Assembly: GCA_900544545.1 (NCBI GenBank)
Contig: UQVY01000001.1
Span: 191,855 to 255,854, forward strand
Origin: an uncultured Eubacteriales bacterium
GTDB taxonomy: Bacteria; Bacillota; Clostridia; Christensenellales; CAG-314
Direction: 5' to 3'
Length of the DNA: 64,000 nucleotides
Part shown: positions 1 to 9,193 of the stretch, piece by piece
Layout: each line of letters starts with the position of its first letter
Position numbering within the stretch: the first letter of the stretch is position 1
The notes under the pieces: generated by a model
The model's input: the letters and a program-made list of their open reading frames with translations, nothing else
Database searches by the model: none
Told to the model about the DNA's origin: nothing
Translations under genes and position numbers: made by a program

Positions 1-1
1 G

Positions 2-586
2 ATTCTCGTCAATTGCATAAGAGAAGGAATCCGTCCCTATATCGTCGTCAATAAGAGCGATATAACCGAAAAATCCTTTATCGACGAAGTGGAAGAGGAT
101 TACGGAGCGGTCGTTTCGGATATCGTAGTCGTTTCGGCTGCGGAAAAAACGGGAACGGAAAGACTCGTGAGCGAAATAAAGGGCAACGTATGCTGCTTCG
201 TAGGTCAGTCCGCCGTAGGCAAAACGTCGATTATGAACGCGCTTACGGGGAGAGAAGAGGAAACTGGCGGACTTTCGAAGATAGACAGAGGCAGGCACAC
301 TACGAGGCATAACGAGATTTTCGAGGTCTGCGGAGGATTCGTTGCCGATACGGCGGGATTTTCCCTGCTCAGCGAATCGTCCGTGCGCTCGGAGGAGCTG
401 TGTCTGTATTACGGGGATTTTTCCGCGTATTCGCAGGAATGCAGATTCAATATGTGTACTCATACAGACGAGCCGGACTGCGCCGTAAAAGCAGCTGTCG
501 GAAAAGGAGAGCTTCCGGTTCGAAGGTACGAGAGATACGTAGAGTTATACAAAGAATTAAAAGAACAGGAAAGGAGGAAATACTGA
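2..586 (+). CDS. rsgA: Ribosome small subunit-dependent GTPase A (partial, 5' end outside window)
   Basis: RsgA is a circularly permuted GTPase that helps late maturation of the 30S ribosomal subunit. The reading frame is open from base 2, so the N-terminal OB-fold lies outside the window. Visible in the permuted order are the G4 motif NKSD (residues 17-20 of the visible part), a G5-like VSAAEKTG, the P-loop GQSAVGKT and the G3 motif DTAG. The C-terminal zinc knuckle follows, with Cys-x4-Cys-x-His-x5-Cys in the stretch CRFNMCTHTDEPDC. The stop codon directly abuts the rpe start, so the two are co-transcribed. A GTG at 89 opens a shorter frame but would cut off G4, so I reject it as the start. 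Confidence 0.95.
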   Translation: MLVNCIREGIRPYIVVNKSDITEKSFIDEVEEDYGAVVSDIVVVSAAEKTGTERLVSEIKGNVCCFVGQSAVGKTSIMNALTGREEETGGLSKIDRGRHTTRHNEIFEVCGGFVADTAGFSLLSESSVRSEELCLYYGDFSAYSQECRFNMCTHTDEPDCAVKAAVGKGELPVRRYERYVELYKELKEQERRKY

Positions 587-1228
587 ATGATTTATATTTC
601 GCCGTCGATTTTGTCCGCGGATTTTATGCAGATGGGACAGGCAGTCGCCGATTGTCGGGATAAAGGAGCGGATTGGATTCATTGCGACGTAATGGACGGA
701 GCCTTTGTCCCGAACATAACCTTCGGACAGAAAATGGTTTCCGACATAAGGAAGATAACCGATATGTTCCTTGACGTACATCTTATGATAAACGAACCCG
801 TGCGCTACGTCGAAGAATTCGCGAAAGCGGGCGCGGACCTTATCACCTTCCATATCGAAGCCGTATCCGACGCGCAAGCCGTTATAAACGCGATTAAGGC
901 GACGGGAGTCAGATGCGGCGTTTCGATTAAACCGAACACACCCGTAAGCGCGATAGCGCCTTATATAGACGAGGTCGATATGGCTTTGGTTATGAGCGTT
1001 GAGCCGGGATTCTCCGGACAGAAGTTTATGCCCGTAAGCCTCGACAAGATAAGAGAAATAAAGAAACTTCGTCCCGACATCATAGTTCAGGTCGACGGAG
1101 GAATAAACGCGGAAACTTATAAATCCGTTATAGAAGCGGGCGCGGATTCCGTGGTTATGGGCAACGCCTTTTTCAAAAATCCGTCCGCAAGCACTCTCGT
1201 CGCGGAGATAAAGGCTTTCGGCAAATAA
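587..1228 (+). CDS. rpe: Ribulose-phosphate 3-epimerase
   Basis: This enzyme interconverts ribulose 5-phosphate and xylulose 5-phosphate in the pentose phosphate pathway. At 213 residues it has normal family length. The TIM-barrel motifs are all present: SPSILSADF near the N-terminus, the metal-binding HCDVMDG (His32, Asp34), VHLMI, the MSVEPGFSGQ loop and a late VDGGI with the second catalytic Asp. AAGGAGG lies 10 bases upstream of the ATG, which follows the rsgA stop without a gap. The rsgA-rpe pairing is common in Firmicutes. An intrinsic terminator follows the gene. Confidence 0.96.
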   Translation: MIYISPSILSADFMQMGQAVADCRDKGADWIHCDVMDGAFVPNITFGQKMVSDIRKITDMFLDVHLMINEPVRYVEEFAKAGADLITFHIEAVSDAQAVINAIKATGVRCGVSIKPNTPVSAIAPYIDEVDMALVMSVEPGFSGQKFMPVSLDKIREIKKLRPDIIVQVDGGINAETYKSVIEAGADSVVMGNAFFKNPSASTLVAEIKAFGK

Positions 1229-1269
1229 ACCTTAATATAAAACCGATAAATTTTAATATGAAACCGATT

Positions 1270-1298
1270 CCCGAAGCGTTTTGCTTCGGGTTTTTTTT
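1270..1298 (+). terminator. Intrinsic terminator after rpe
   Basis: An 8-bp perfect stem (CCCGAAGC/GCTTCGGG) with a 5-base loop is followed by eight T residues. It ends the rsgA-rpe transcript. Confidence 0.93.
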
Positions 1299-1375
1299 AC
1301 GTTTTCCCGTCGGCCACGGTCATTTAGGCTTTCGCCGCCGCATAAGATAAGCTATACGGTGCAAAGGAGGTAATA

Positions 1376-2380
1376 ATGAAATCATTGTTCGAAGGAGTCG
1401 GTACGGCTCTCATAACGCCCTTTAATACCGAAGGAGCGATAGATTTTCCGAGTTTCGGAAGACTCGTGGACAGACAGCTCGAAGCGGGAATAAACGCTCT
1501 CATAGTAGGCGCGACTACGGGCGAGGGAGCCTGTTTGAGAGCGGATGAAAAAGAAGAACTTATAGTCGCGGCGGCGGAAAGAGTCCGCGGTTTTTACGGG
1601 AGCGACGAGAAAGAAAGACCTGCGGTCATAGCGGGGATTTCCTGTAACGTAACCTCGGCTGCCGAGGAATATTGCCGAAGACTCGGGAATCTTCCCGCAG
1701 ACGGGCTTCTCGTAACCACGCCCTTTTACAACAAAACCTCGCAGAAAGGTCTTATAAGGTTTTACGAAAGACTTGCGGACGCGTCTCCCAAGCCGATAAT
1801 AATTTACAACGTTCCGCAGAGGACGGGAATGACCGTTTCGCCTTCGGTTTACGAGGTTCTTTCGGCTCATCCGAATATCTGCGGGATAAAGGAAGCCGAT
1901 TCCGATATGAATCGTTTTCCCGACGCGGTGAAGGCCGCTGAAAACCTGACGATATATTCCGGCTGCGACGAGCTTGCGCTTCCTATGTTTTGTCTGGGCG
2001 CGGGCGGGTGGATTTCGGTCGTTTCCAATCTTTTCCCCGAAAAATGCGTGGAATTGTACGAAGCCTTCCTCTCGGGATGCAATCGTAAAGCCGCGGCGAT
2101 TAACTCGGAGATTCTTCCCTTCGTAAGGCTTGCCTTTTCGGAAGTCAATCCCGTTCCGGTCAAAGCGATGGCGGCGTTTTTGAATCTGTGCGAAGAACGG
2201 GTAAGAGAGCCGCTCTGCGCGCTCGGAAAGGAAGAAAGGGAAAAACTTTCGGAAGAGTTCGGACGCCTGGGAGGATTCGGCGTCGAAAGGGCTTTTACCG
2301 CAAAACCGGATAAATGCGAAAACCGCGGACGAGGCGTAAGAACGGGAGGCGAACGTGAATATAGTTGTAGCAGGCGCTGA
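1376..2380 (+). CDS. dapA: 4-hydroxy-tetrahydrodipicolinate synthase
   Basis: DapA condenses pyruvate with aspartate semialdehyde, the first committed step to diaminopimelate and lysine. Seen: GTALITPF near the N-terminus, the GATTGE motif (Thr47-Thr48), Tyr144 in YNVPQRTG, the Schiff-base Lys172 in GIKEAD, and NPVPVKAM. At 334 residues it is about 35 longer than usual; the extra C-terminal tail is Arg-rich and runs 26 bases into dapB. AAAGGAGG sits just upstream of the ATG. It is the first gene of dapA-dapB-dapF-dapL-asd. No lysine riboswitch is visible in the short space after the preceding terminator. Confidence 0.95.
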   Translation: MKSLFEGVGTALITPFNTEGAIDFPSFGRLVDRQLEAGINALIVGATTGEGACLRADEKEELIVAAAERVRGFYGSDEKERPAVIAGISCNVTSAAEEYCRRLGNLPADGLLVTTPFYNKTSQKGLIRFYERLADASPKPIIIYNVPQRTGMTVSPSVYEVLSAHPNICGIKEADSDMNRFPDAVKAAENLTIYSGCDELALPMFCLGAGGWISVVSNLFPEKCVELYEAFLSGCNRKAAAINSEILPFVRLAFSEVNPVPVKAMAAFLNLCEERVREPLCALGKEEREKLSEEFGRLGGFGVERAFTAKPDKCENRGRGVRTGGEREYSCSRR

Positions 2381-3083
2381 AGGAAGAATGGGGAAAATTA
2401 CGGCGAGGCTCCTTCGCGAGAAAGGAGAAACGGTCATTCCGGTCGACGTCAAAGGCACTGGCGAAACTCTTAAAAGCGTGAAGGAAGTGAAATCCGCCGA
2501 CGGAATAATAGATTTTTCCTCTCCCGAAGCGGCGGAGGAGATTCTTTCGTTTGCGGCGGAAGTCGGGATTCCGGTAGTTATCGCGACTACGGGACATACC
2601 GAAAAACAAAAGGAAGCGATAATGAAAGCCTCGTCGTCCGTACCCGTGTCTTATTCGGAAAACTATTCGGAAGGCTTTGCGGTCTTTCTGAAAGCGGCTT
2701 CGGAATTGTCGGGGAGGCTCGGCTGGGACAAAGAGATTATCGAGTATCACCGCAAAGGCAAAAAAGACGCTCCGAGCGGCTCGGCTCTCGCACTTTTCAG
2801 GGCGACGGATAACGATTCCCGAGGAGTTTTAAGATGCGGGAGAAACGGATTCTGTCCGAAAAAAGAAGGAGAAATCGGAATTTCCAGCGTGAGAATCGGG
2901 AATACGGTCGGACGCCACGAGGTTCTTTTCGACGGAGGAAAGGAGAGAATCGTTCTTATTCACGAGGCGTTAAGCCGCGAGGTTTTCGCGGAGGGCGCGA
3001 TAAAAGCTCTTTTTGAAATAATGAAAAAGCCCTGCGGATTATACGGAAATCCGTGCGTATGCGGCTCTGCGGAGGAATTATGA
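2355..3083 (+). CDS. dapB: 4-hydroxy-tetrahydrodipicolinate reductase
   Basis: DapB reduces the DapA product to tetrahydrodipicolinate with NAD(P)H. The N-terminal Rossmann motif is VVAGAEGRMG. FSSPEA and ATTGH match the cofactor-binding region, and EYHRKGKKDAPSGSA is the substrate-binding signature, with YHR where many homologues have HHN or HHR. The start is GTG at 2355, inside the end of dapA. The stop overlaps the dapF start as ATGA. Length is 242 residues, near the usual size. Confidence 0.94.
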   Translation: MNIVVAGAEGRMGKITARLLREKGETVIPVDVKGTGETLKSVKEVKSADGIIDFSSPEAAEEILSFAAEVGIPVVIATTGHTEKQKEAIMKASSSVPVSYSENYSEGFAVFLKAASELSGRLGWDKEIIEYHRKGKKDAPSGSALALFRATDNDSRGVLRCGRNGFCPKKEGEIGISSVRIGNTVGRHEVLFDGGKERIVLIHEALSREVFAEGAIKALFEIMKKPCGLYGNPCVCGSAEEL

Positions 3084-3943
3084 AGAAAATCGCTTTTTAT
3101 AAAATGCACGGAGCGGGAAACGATTACGTTTTCGTAGATTGCGAAAAGCAGTCTGTCGGTAATATGTCTTTGCTGTCGAAAAGGCTTTCGGACAGGCATT
3201 TTTCGATAGGAAGCGACGGAGTCGTTTTTATTTGTCCGAGCGATTCCTGCGACGCTAAAATGAAGATGTTCAATTCGGACGGAAGCGAAGGGAAAACCTG
3301 CGGGAACGCTCTTCGCTGCGTCGGAAAAATCCTCTCCGAAAAAAGAGGTTTGCTTAATGCGGATAATCCTAAGGAAGGTTTTCCGGCGACTTTTACGGTT
3401 ATGACCGAAAGCGGAGCGAGAGAGGTTACCGTCCTCTCCTGCGACGGAGAAAAAGCTTTCGTTTCTGTAAATATGGGGAAAATCCGAGCCGAGGACTCCT
3501 TTACAGAACTTCATACGGGGGACTCGGTCGTAAGGGCAATTCTCGTCAATGCCGGAAATCCGCACTGCGTGGTTTTCTGCGACAATCCGAAAGGAATAGA
3601 CGTAGGCAGGCTCGGACGGGAGATAGAAACTCTTCCCGTTTTTCCGGACGGAATAAACGTGGAGTTCGTTTCCGTTCCGAGCGGAGCCAATCCCGCGAGA
3701 GAAAAGCTCGATATGCGGGTATGGGAGAGAGGAAGCGGAGAAACTCTCGCCTGCGGAAGCGGAGCGTGCGCGGCGGTATCCGCGGGAATCGAAAACGGGC
3801 TTATAGAGCCTTTTTCCGAAGTAAAAGTAAATTGCCGCGGAGGTGCGCTTTTCGTAAGACAGGAACGGAACGGCGATTTTATTCTGAGCGGAGAGGCCGT
3901 TACGGCTTTCAAAGGAGTATTCTCGTATGAAAACGATAAATAA
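3080..3943 (+). CDS. dapF: Diaminopimelate epimerase
   Basis: DapF interconverts LL- and meso-diaminopimelate. Both catalytic cysteines are visible: Cys74 in the motif GKTCGNALRC and Cys225 in LACGSGAC. The N-terminal KMHGAGNDYV signature is also clear. I chose ATG 3080, nine residues inside the longest frame, because GGAGG lies right in front of it, it overlaps the dapB stop as ATGA, and it begins the protein just before the conserved N-terminus. The length is 287 residues. The end overlaps dapL by 17 bases. Confidence 0.95.
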   Translation: MKKIAFYKMHGAGNDYVFVDCEKQSVGNMSLLSKRLSDRHFSIGSDGVVFICPSDSCDAKMKMFNSDGSEGKTCGNALRCVGKILSEKRGLLNADNPKEGFPATFTVMTESGAREVTVLSCDGEKAFVSVNMGKIRAEDSFTELHTGDSVVRAILVNAGNPHCVVFCDNPKGIDVGRLGREIETLPVFPDGINVEFVSVPSGANPAREKLDMRVWERGSGETLACGSGACAAVSAGIENGLIEPFSEVKVNCRGGALFVRQERNGDFILSGEAVTAFKGVFSYENDK

Positions 3944-5141
3944 AGGCTTCCGTAAACTCGGAAGGGATTATATATTTGAGGAAATAGGCAAAAAAGCCGA
4001 GGAAAAGGAGAATCGCGGAGAAGAGCTTATCCGCGTAAGTACGGGCGACGCGGTTTTTCCTCTCGGGAAAACAGTTACGGAGGCTTTGGTTTCCGCCGCC
4101 GCCGAAACGGGTACGGACGAGGGCTTCAGGGGTTATCCGCCGGTTTCGGGTTACGGCTTTTTAAAGTGCGCTATCCGCCGGAAGTATCTCGGTTTACGCG
4201 TGGAGGTCAAGGAAAACGAGATTTACGTAGGCAACGGAACGAAGAGCGATATTTCGGGATTTTTCGATCTTTTCGGCTCGGCTTCCGTCATCGTCCCCGA
4301 TCCCGGGTATCCCGTTTACGGAGATTCCTGCGCGATTTCGGGACTTAAAGCCGAATTATTGAAGGGTTCTTTCGAAAACGGATTTCTTCCCGCTCCGTGC
4401 GACCTGAAAACTCCCGTAAGAAAAGCCGTAATAATCCTTTGTTCCCCCGCGAATCCCACGGGCGAGGCTTATCCCGAGGAAGTTCTCCGCAGTTGGGTTC
4501 TTTTTGCGATAAGGACTCGTTCGGTCATACTTTTCGACGCGGCTTACGAGGCTTACATAAAAGATTCGACGATTCCGCGCTCGATTTACGCCGTCGAAGG
4601 AGCTTCTCTCTGCGCCGTCGAATTCGGAAGCTTTTCCAAATCCGCCGGCTTCACCGGACTCAGATGCTCCTATACGATTATTCCGGAAAACCTTCGGTTC
4701 GGAGGCGAAAACCTCGGAAAGCTCTGGGCGAGAAGGCAGTCGTCGAAGTTCAACGGCGTCCCTTATATCGTTCAGAAAGCCGCCGAGGCCGCTCTTTCGC
4801 CCGAGGGAAGGAAAGAATCCGAAGCCGTGGTCGGTATTTACGGAAACAACGCTTTTGAGCTCAGAAAAGCCTTTCTAAATCGGGGAATACGTTGCTGCGG
4901 CGGAGTAAATTCTCCTTACGTCTGGGTAGCCTGTCCGAAGAACGCGACCTCCGCCCGTACCGCCGACGACCTTCTGAACCGAGCGGGAGTAGTAGTTACT
5001 CCGGGGACGGGTTTCGGAAAAAACGGAGAGGGCTTTATACGGCTCAGCGGATTTCTAAAACCCGAAAAACTTCCCGAACTTCTCGGAAGACTTAATAGTT
5101 TTTACGATCGGAGCTGCGGCTTTATCGGGGAGGACTTATGA
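3927..5141 (+). CDS. dapL: LL-diaminopimelate aminotransferase
   Basis: A class I/II PLP aminotransferase that converts tetrahydrodipicolinate directly to LL-diaminopimelate, bypassing the succinylase or acetylase steps. The N-terminus (YIFEEIGKKA, RVSTGDAVFPL) and the stretch FRGYPPVSGYGFLK match the DapL subfamily rather than other aspartate aminotransferases. The PLP lysine is Lys238 in SFSKSAGFTGLRC. At 404 residues the length is normal. Its position between dapF and asd supports the role: no dapD, dapC, dapE or acetyl-route gene is in the cluster. The stop overlaps the asd start as ATGA. Confidence 0.92.
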   Translation: MKTINKGFRKLGRDYIFEEIGKKAEEKENRGEELIRVSTGDAVFPLGKTVTEALVSAAAETGTDEGFRGYPPVSGYGFLKCAIRRKYLGLRVEVKENEIYVGNGTKSDISGFFDLFGSASVIVPDPGYPVYGDSCAISGLKAELLKGSFENGFLPAPCDLKTPVRKAVIILCSPANPTGEAYPEEVLRSWVLFAIRTRSVILFDAAYEAYIKDSTIPRSIYAVEGASLCAVEFGSFSKSAGFTGLRCSYTIIPENLRFGGENLGKLWARRQSSKFNGVPYIVQKAAEAALSPEGRKESEAVVGIYGNNAFELRKAFLNRGIRCCGGVNSPYVWVACPKNATSARTADDLLNRAGVVVTPGTGFGKNGEGFIRLSGFLKPEKLPELLGRLNSFYDRSCGFIGEDL

Positions 5142-6157
5142 ACCGTACCGTAGGAATTCTCGGAGCGACCGGACTCGTCGGAAGAACTTTTCTTACTCTT
5201 ATCGAGGAGAAAAAGCTTCCGTGGCAGCCCGTTCTTTTCGCGGGGGACAGGAGTGAAGGAACGAAACTGCCTTTCCGCGGAGAAAAGCTTTGCGCGATAA
5301 AGCCGGAAAGGGCAGAATTTGCGAAATGCGAGGTGGTTTTCGGAGCCGCGTCGGAGGAGATTTCGAAAATCTACGCGAAGGATATAATCGACGCGGGCGC
5401 GCTCTACGTAGACAACTCTTCCGCGTTCAGAACGGTCCCGGGCGTTCCCCTCGTCGTTCCCGAAATCAATCCCGACGATATCCGTAAAGAAAACGGAATC
5501 ATAGCCAATCCCAACTGCTCGACGATAATCTGTCTGACCGCGCTTTATCCCCTTATAAAAGCGGGCGTAAAAATAGACAAAGCCGTTATTTCCAGTTATC
5601 AGGCGGTCTCGGGCGCGGGTAAAAACGGAATCAGAGAGCTTCGCGAACAGGGGAAAGGAATATTCAGGGACGATTCGGTTTTCGATAAGCCGATATTCGG
5701 CAACGTCATTCCGCTCATAGGGGAGCTTTCCGACGGAGAAAGCCGCGAGGAAGTCAAGATGCGGGAAGAATCGGAAAAAATTCTCGGCGAAAAAGCGTTT
5801 AAGGTCTTCACAACCTGCGTGAGAGTTCCCGTCGAAAGGTGTCATTCCTTCTCGATAACTCTGTTTCTCGAAGAAGAAGACGCCGACGAAGACTATTTCG
5901 AGTCGCTTTACGACGAGGAAACTTATTCGGTCGCGGAGGGAGTTCTGATTCCGCGCTCGGTGAAGCTTCTGAAAACCAATTATCCCACTCCTCTGGAATG
6001 CAGCGACAAGGATACCGTTTTTGTCGGAAGAATGAGGACTTATAAGAGCGATTCCGGGGTTTTGTCGCTTTGGTGCTGCGGCGATCAGCTCAGAAAAGGC
6101 GCGGCTTCCAACGCAATCGAAATAGCAAGACTCTGGTTCGACGGAAAAAATCGATGA
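5138..6157 (+). CDS. asd: Aspartate-semialdehyde dehydrogenase
   Basis: Makes aspartate semialdehyde from aspartyl phosphate, feeding DapA in the same operon. The Rossmann motif GATGLVGRTF opens the protein, the catalytic cysteine is Cys127 in NPNCSTI, and SSYQAVSGAG is the downstream signature. In the phosphate/His motif the usual GHS reads CHS (RVPVERCHS): the Gly is replaced but the His is kept. Length is 339 residues. It is the last gene of the overlapping dap operon. The matching aspartokinase is far away, at 49006. Confidence 0.95.
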   Translation: MNRTVGILGATGLVGRTFLTLIEEKKLPWQPVLFAGDRSEGTKLPFRGEKLCAIKPERAEFAKCEVVFGAASEEISKIYAKDIIDAGALYVDNSSAFRTVPGVPLVVPEINPDDIRKENGIIANPNCSTIICLTALYPLIKAGVKIDKAVISSYQAVSGAGKNGIRELREQGKGIFRDDSVFDKPIFGNVIPLIGELSDGESREEVKMREESEKILGEKAFKVFTTCVRVPVERCHSFSITLFLEEEDADEDYFESLYDEETYSVAEGVLIPRSVKLLKTNYPTPLECSDKDTVFVGRMRTYKSDSGVLSLWCCGDQLRKGAASNAIEIARLWFDGKNR

Positions 6158-6191
6158 GTCCGTAAATTAGATCCCGTCCGTTATAAAAATC

Positions 6192-6233
6192 TCGGAATTC
6201 AGCCGAGGAATTTACTCGGAGCCTGATAGGCTC
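6192..6233 (+). other. Two small stem-loops between asd and the aldehyde dehydrogenase gene
   Basis: Within the 221-base gap 6158-6378 two adjacent hairpins can be drawn, CTCGG/CCGAG and GAGCC/GGCTC. Neither is followed by a T tract, so they are not clear terminators. I recognise no riboswitch class and no convincing promoter here. Confidence 0.35.
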
Positions 6234-6378
6234 AACCCGAAACGCGCATTTGTACGTCGGCTTTTAATATTGAATTAACGCGTTTTTGTTACCATACCGC
6301 GATAAAACGATTTAAAATCGGGAACGCTCGGATTCGACGGAGCGAATGGAAAAGCCGGATTTACCACGGAGGAGAAAA

Positions 6379-7758
6379 ATGACCGAAGAAAAGATAAGAG
6401 AGACGATAGAAGCGCAGAGAATCTTTTTTGAATCTGGGGAAACGCTTCCGCCCGAAAACAGACTTAATCTCCTCGTAAAGCTGAAAGAGATAATAGTCAG
6501 GCGAAACGACGATATAGAAAAGGCTCTTTTGCGTGACCTCGGAAAGAGTCCTTTCGAATCGTATATGTGCGAAACGGGAATGGTTCTGTCGGAAATAAAC
6601 TATATGCTCGGGCATACGAAATCTCTGGCTAAACCCAAAAGAGTAAAAACGCCTCTCGTTCAGTTTTTTTCCAAAAGCTATACGTTGGCTTGTCCTTACG
6701 GCGTGGTTCTTATAATGAGTCCGTGGAATTATCCGTTTATGCTGACTTTCGATCCGCTCGCAGACGCAGTTGCGGCGGGGAATACCGTTATTTTGAAGCC
6801 GAGCGCGTATTCTCCCGCGGTTTCGGAGCTTATAGAAGAAATAGCCGCCGAACTCGATCCCTCGGGTTTATGGGTTGCGACGGTTACGGGCGGAAGGGAG
6901 GAGAACAAGTCGCTTCTTCGTCAGAAATTCGATTATATTTTCTTTACGGGCAGCGTCGCGGTAGGAAAAGAGGTAATGCGCGGAGCAGCCGAAAATCTTA
7001 CTCCGATTACGCTGGAGCTCGGCGGGAAAAGTCCGTGTATAGTCCTGAAGGACGCGGATATTCCCGTAGCCGCGAGGAGAATCGTTTTCGGGAAGTTCCT
7101 CAACTGCGGACAAACCTGCGTGGCTCCGGATTACGTGTTATGCGATTCGTCGGTAAGACCGTCGCTCGTTACGGCTCTCAAAGAGGAAATAAAAAAGCAG
7201 TACGGAAACGCGCTCGACGGGGACTCTTACGGAAAAATCGTCAACGAGAAGCACTTTTCCCGCATTCTCGGACTTATCGACAAACAAAAAACCGTATGCG
7301 GCGGAGGCTCTATTCCCGAGAAGCTTAAAATAGAGCCGACCGTTATGATAAACTGTACGTTCGACGATAAGGTTATGCAGGAGGAGATATTCGGGCCTGT
7401 TCTTCCGGTCATAGATTTCGACGACGAGGACGAGCTTATAGGAAAGCTTAAAAAGCTGCCGCATCCGTTGGCTTTATACGTTTTTACGGAAAACAAAAAA
7501 AGCGCGCGGAAGTTCATTACGCGAATCGGTTTCGGCGGAGGCTGCGTAAACGATACCGTCGTTCATCTTGCGACCACCGAAATGGGTTTCGGAGGAATGG
7601 GAAATTCGGGAATGGGCGCGTATCACGGAAAAACCGGATTTCTGACGTTCAGTCATCTGAAAAGCGTAGTCGATAAAAGCACCCGTATAGATCTTCCGAT
7701 GAGGTACGCTCCTTATACCGAAAAGAATCTCGCCGTCGTCAGAAAATTTATGAAATAA
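6379..7758 (+). CDS. NAD(P)-dependent aldehyde dehydrogenase, class 3 type
   Basis: Oxidises aldehydes to acids; the class 3/fatty aldehyde branch is suggested by the length (459 residues) and by MSPWNYPF followed by ILKPSAYSP. The catalytic pair is Glu213 in TLELGGKSP and Cys247 in NCGQTCVAPD. The Rossmann phosphate loop reads FFTGSVAVGK. I start at ATG 6379 because GGAGG lies seven bases upstream, although the frame opens at 6346. The substrate cannot be told from the neighbours; it stands alone between the dap operon and a separate promoter. Confidence 0.92.
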   Translation: MTEEKIRETIEAQRIFFESGETLPPENRLNLLVKLKEIIVRRNDDIEKALLRDLGKSPFESYMCETGMVLSEINYMLGHTKSLAKPKRVKTPLVQFFSKSYTLACPYGVVLIMSPWNYPFMLTFDPLADAVAAGNTVILKPSAYSPAVSELIEEIAAELDPSGLWVATVTGGREENKSLLRQKFDYIFFTGSVAVGKEVMRGAAENLTPITLELGGKSPCIVLKDADIPVAARRIVFGKFLNCGQTCVAPDYVLCDSSVRPSLVTALKEEIKKQYGNALDGDSYGKIVNEKHFSRILGLIDKQKTVCGGGSIPEKLKIEPTVMINCTFDDKVMQEEIFGPVLPVIDFDDEDELIGKLKKLPHPLALYVFTENKKSARKFITRIGFGGGCVNDTVVHLATTEMGFGGMGNSGMGAYHGKTGFLTFSHLKSVVDKSTRIDLPMRYAPYTEKNLAVVRKFMK

Positions 7759-7794
7759 GACGCGAAAGCCTGCGGTTATCGACTTTCTTTCTTA

Positions 7795-7823
7795 TTGACA
7801 TTTACGGAGAATAGAGGTATAAT
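7795..7823 (+). promoter_or_regulatory. Consensus sigma-A promoter for the yggS-lspA-rluD operon
   Basis: TTGACA at 7795-7800, a 17-base spacer and TATAAT at 7818-7823 match the consensus exactly. The predicted transcript start is only about 15 bases before the ATG at 7845. Confidence 0.9.
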
Positions 7824-7844
7824 AATGCGCGGAAGGTGATTCTT

Positions 7845-8537
7845 ATGGAAAAACAGACCGTCGAATCGGTTTTTGAAAAGATAGACAAAGCCCTGTCGGG
7901 TTCGGGAAGAACGAGAAAGGACGTTACCGTCATCGCCGCGACCAAGACGCAGACCGTCGAAACGCTTCTGGATTTCAGAAAGTACGGACTTATATACGGC
8001 GAAAACAGAGTTCAGGAGTTAACCGAAAAATATCCGCTGATTCCCGACGTAAGATGGCATTTTATCGGGCAGCTCCAGACGAATAAAGTCAAGTATATCA
8101 TAGATAAGGCGGAGCTTCTCCATTCGGTGGACAGGCTTTCGCTCGCGGAGGAGATAAACAGACAGGCTCTCCGCCACGAAAAGATTCAGGACGTCCTTAT
8201 CGAGGTGAATACCGATCCCAACGGAGCGAAGGGCGGAGTGGATTTCGACGGAATCGTACCGCTTGCCGAGGAAATCCTTAAGCTTCCGAACGTGCGCGTA
8301 AAAGGGCTTATGACGGTTATGCCGATAGAAAAGCCCGAGGGCGTGAATCTTTACGAAAAGATGTACGGCGTTTTTCAATCTATGAAAACGAAGCTTCCGG
8401 AGACAGACTGGAGATATCTTTCGATGGGTATGAGCGGAGATTTCGAGGAGGCTCTGAAAAACGGCTCCGATATGATAAGGCTCGGAAGAGCGTTTTTCGG
8501 AGAAAGAAATTACGATAAACAGCGGAGGATCGTATGA
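7845..8537 (+). CDS. YggS-family pyridoxal phosphate homeostasis protein
   Basis: A PLP-binding fold-type III barrel protein of the YggS/PROSC family, thought to buffer free PLP; no enzymatic reaction is established. Seen: VIAATKTQTVETL with the PLP lysine near the N-terminus, the GENRVQEL signature, WHFIGQLQTNK, VDRLSLAEEIN, and a C-terminal SMGMSGDFEEAL and RLGRAFFG. The start is ATG 7845, preceded by GGAAGGTG. The frame also allows GTG 7836, but that would use up the ribosome binding site. The stop overlaps the lspA start as ATGA. Confidence 0.94.
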   Translation: MEKQTVESVFEKIDKALSGSGRTRKDVTVIAATKTQTVETLLDFRKYGLIYGENRVQELTEKYPLIPDVRWHFIGQLQTNKVKYIIDKAELLHSVDRLSLAEEINRQALRHEKIQDVLIEVNTDPNGAKGGVDFDGIVPLAEEILKLPNVRVKGLMTVMPIEKPEGVNLYEKMYGVFQSMKTKLPETDWRYLSMGMSGDFEEALKNGSDMIRLGRAFFGERNYDKQRRIV

Positions 8538-9193
8538 CGATTGAAAAAAACGAAAAAAAGCCGATGAGCGCGCTGAAATTCTGGCTGATTATGGGCGCGG
8601 TCGCGGTTGCGGGATTGATTCTCGATCAGGTAACAAAATACGTCGTTCAGACTAATCTCACGCAGGACGATAAGATTCCCGTAATAGGCGATTTCGTTTA
8701 CTTTACCTATGCGAAGAACTGGGGAGCGTCTTTCGGTATGCTCAGGGACTGGGAGTATAGAAACGTCGTCTTTTTTATAATCACTCTGATAGGCGTACCC
8801 GCCTTCGGTTATCTTCTCGGAAAAAGAAGAGGGGATCATATGCTCGGGAGCGTAGGACTTGCGATGATGATTTCGGGAGCTTTGGGTAACGCAATCGACA
8901 GATTTATGTATTCCACGGGTTTCTACGACGGATACGTAAGGGATTTCATAGGCGTGAAGTATTTCGCGATTTTTAACGTCGCGGACAGCTGTATGTGCGT
9001 GGGAATCGCGATTCTTCTGATTTCGATGCTGTTTTTCGATAAGGAAAGGCCGTTCAACAACGCCGAAGCCAAAGCCGAAGAAAGAGCCGCCGCTGCCGAA
9101 AAACGCAAACGGGAAAAGCTCGACGAAACCCTCGGGCTTCTGGAGAGTTACTCTGCGTCGGAAAAACGCGGCGACGGAAAGGAGAATCGCTGA
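8534..9193 (+). CDS. lspA: Lipoprotein signal peptidase
   Basis: Integral membrane aspartyl protease that cleaves signal peptides of lipid-modified prolipoproteins. About four hydrophobic segments are present. The two catalytic aspartates are Asp122 in GNAIDRF and Asp151 in FNVADS. At 219 residues it is longer than the usual 150-170, because of a charged, Ala/Glu/Lys-rich cytoplasmic tail of about 50 residues that is probably a coiled coil. It would process the lipoproteins encoded at 10659-12149 and 15667-16191. It sits directly upstream of the RluD-type gene, an arrangement common in Firmicutes. Confidence 0.94.
   Translation: MTIEKNEKKPMSALKFWLIMGAVAVAGLILDQVTKYVVQTNLTQDDKIPVIGDFVYFTYAKNWGASFGMLRDWEYRNVVFFIITLIGVPAFGYLLGKRRGDHMLGSVGLAMMISGALGNAIDRFMYSTGFYDGYVRDFIGVKYFAIFNVADSCMCVGIAILLISMLFFDKERPFNNAEAKAEERAAAAEKRKREKLDETLGLLESYSASEKRGDGKENR

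Noticed and set aside
1299..1375. Lysine riboswitch before dapA
   Set aside because: The space after the rpe terminator is only about 76 bases and shows none of the conserved lysine riboswitch elements.
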